NCBI GenBank assembly: GCA_023667045.1
Contig: JAMPAU010000010.1
Span: 1 to 64,000 of the forward strand
DNA length: 64,000 nucleotides
Source: Ruminococcus flavefaciens
GTDB lineage: Bacteria > Bacillota > Clostridia > Oscillospirales > Ruminococcaceae
Reading direction: 5' to 3'
Numbering within the stretch: position 1 is the first letter of the stretch; the number at the start of each line of letters is the position of its first letter. The position numbers and the translations under genes were made by a program. Below the pieces are notes generated by a model. That model saw only the letters and a program-made list of their open reading frames with translations. It was not told the DNA's origin and made no database searches. Shown in pieces: positions 63,470-64,000 of the stretch.

Positions 63470-64000
63470 TTACTTTCTGAGGACACAGTGCATTCTCATG
63501 CCTTTTCGTCTCTCAAATAATTCAACATTAAGATGTGCTTTTCTCGCCATTTTTCTAATATCTTTTTCACTGACCATGGCGACATCTCCGTGTCCTATAA
63601 GATTTACAATCGGCATTTCAATATGATTAAAAAACCACAGCACCAGAGCATTAGCTGTATAATCACGCAATATCAGTCTTCCGCCTTTTTTCAGACACTT
63701 GTAAACGCTGTTGAAAAATTTCTGCGGATTCGGATAATGATGAAAACTGTTTGAACAGATAATTACATCAAATGTATTTGCTTTAAACGGCAGATTCTCA
63801 CAGTCGCCGACAATAAATTCAGTATTCGGGATTTTCTTTTTCTTTGCAGTTTCTATCATTTTCGGAGTAAGGTCAAGCCCTGTATAATGCCTGTCGGGGT
63901 ATTTTTTCGACAACAGCGTTATCATGGGAGCTGGTCCACAGCCTGCGTCAAGAAGCGTATCCCATTTTTCTTTTTTAAGCTCGGCGAGAATATCAGGGTA
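63470..64000 (-). CDS. Class I SAM-dependent methyltransferase, partial
   Basis: The frame is open to the right window edge and lacks its start. SAM-binding motif I is LLDAGCGPAPMITLLSKKYP, followed by YTGLDLTPKMIETAKKK, EFIVGDCENLPFK and DVIICSNSFHHYPNPQKFF, typical of UbiE/COQ5-like methyltransferases. The C-terminus is complete at 63470. The substrate is unknown. Confidence 0.85.
   Translation of the reverse strand, partial: YPDILAELKKEKWDTLLDAGCGPAPMITLLSKKYPDRHYTGLDLTPKMIETAKKKKIPNTEFIVGDCENLPFKANTFDVIICSNSFHHYPNPQKFFNSVYKCLKKGGRLILRDYTANALVLWFFNHIEMPIVNLIGHGDVAMVSEKDIRKMARKAHLNVELFERRKGMRMHCVLRK

Overview
The window is AT-rich Gram-positive DNA with strong SD-type ribosome sites and textbook TTGACA-N17-TATAAT promoters. 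Two genes end in type I dockerins, and there are BspA-like leucine-rich repeat proteins, a sortase with an LPxTG-like substrate, and threonine-rich linkers. This points to a gut or rumen Ruminococcus (Oscillospiraceae) with a cellulosome-type surface apparatus. The species cannot be named from sequence alone.

Layout. 1-3.3 kb: end of a mobilisable element (Mob/Pre relaxase remnant, small accessory gene, large serine recombinase fused to a SpoVT-like sensor). 3.3-5.1 kb: decayed Hsp70-like gene and membrane protein. 5.3-6.9 kb: MATE exporter behind a probable guanidine-IV riboswitch. 6.9-11 kb: metE-metF-lysR. 11.2-16 kb: secreted dockerin/LRR protein, then (reverse strand) lectin protein, sortase substrate and sortase. 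16.2-21 kb: five-gene operon of circularly permuted ATP-grasp, alpha-E, transglutaminase and two AstE-like proteins. 21.2-22.1 kb: GIY-YIG protein. 22.2-53.3 kb: one very long reverse-strand NRPS/PKS operon. 53.3-58.6 kb: a small structured RNA, decayed transsulfuration genes, two damaged dockerin genes and DNA methyltransferase fragments. 58.7-62.3 kb: decayed polymorphic-toxin/immunity locus. 62.7-64 kb: hydrolase and methyltransferase.

The main system is the 22.2-53.3 kb operon. In transcription order it encodes an ABC exporter (ATPase, permease), a crotonyl-CoA carboxylase/reductase homologue, a PKS (KS-AT-MT-ACP), a free ACP, a cytoplasmic LRR protein, an A-PCP protein, a divergent Glu/Leu/Phe/Val-dehydrogenase-like protein, a second ABC exporter, a membrane-anchored extracytoplasmic protein, an Fe-S FrhB/pyruvyl-transferase-like fusion, an Sfp-type PPTase, an aryl-acid AMP ligase, an NRPS (ArCP-Cy-A-PCP, predicted Cys), a type II thioesterase, a second NRPS (Cy-A-PCP-C) and an SLC13-type transporter. 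The logic is pyochelin/yersiniabactin-like (aryl cap plus thiazoline) with an added branched polyketide unit. The AT carries an RAGH motif in place of HAFH/YASH, which fits a CCR-supplied alkylmalonyl extender. The promoter holds a TTAGC-AAAA-GCTAA palindrome exactly in its -35/-10 spacer and a second copy 64 bp downstream, which looks like a repressor-controlled, perhaps metal-responsive, operon. The product is not predictable in detail; a metallophore-like aryl-thiazoline/polyketide hybrid is the working hypothesis.

Many accessory genes carry single frameshifts or stops while the core genes and the biosynthetic operon are intact, so the decay looks real rather than a general sequencing-error problem.
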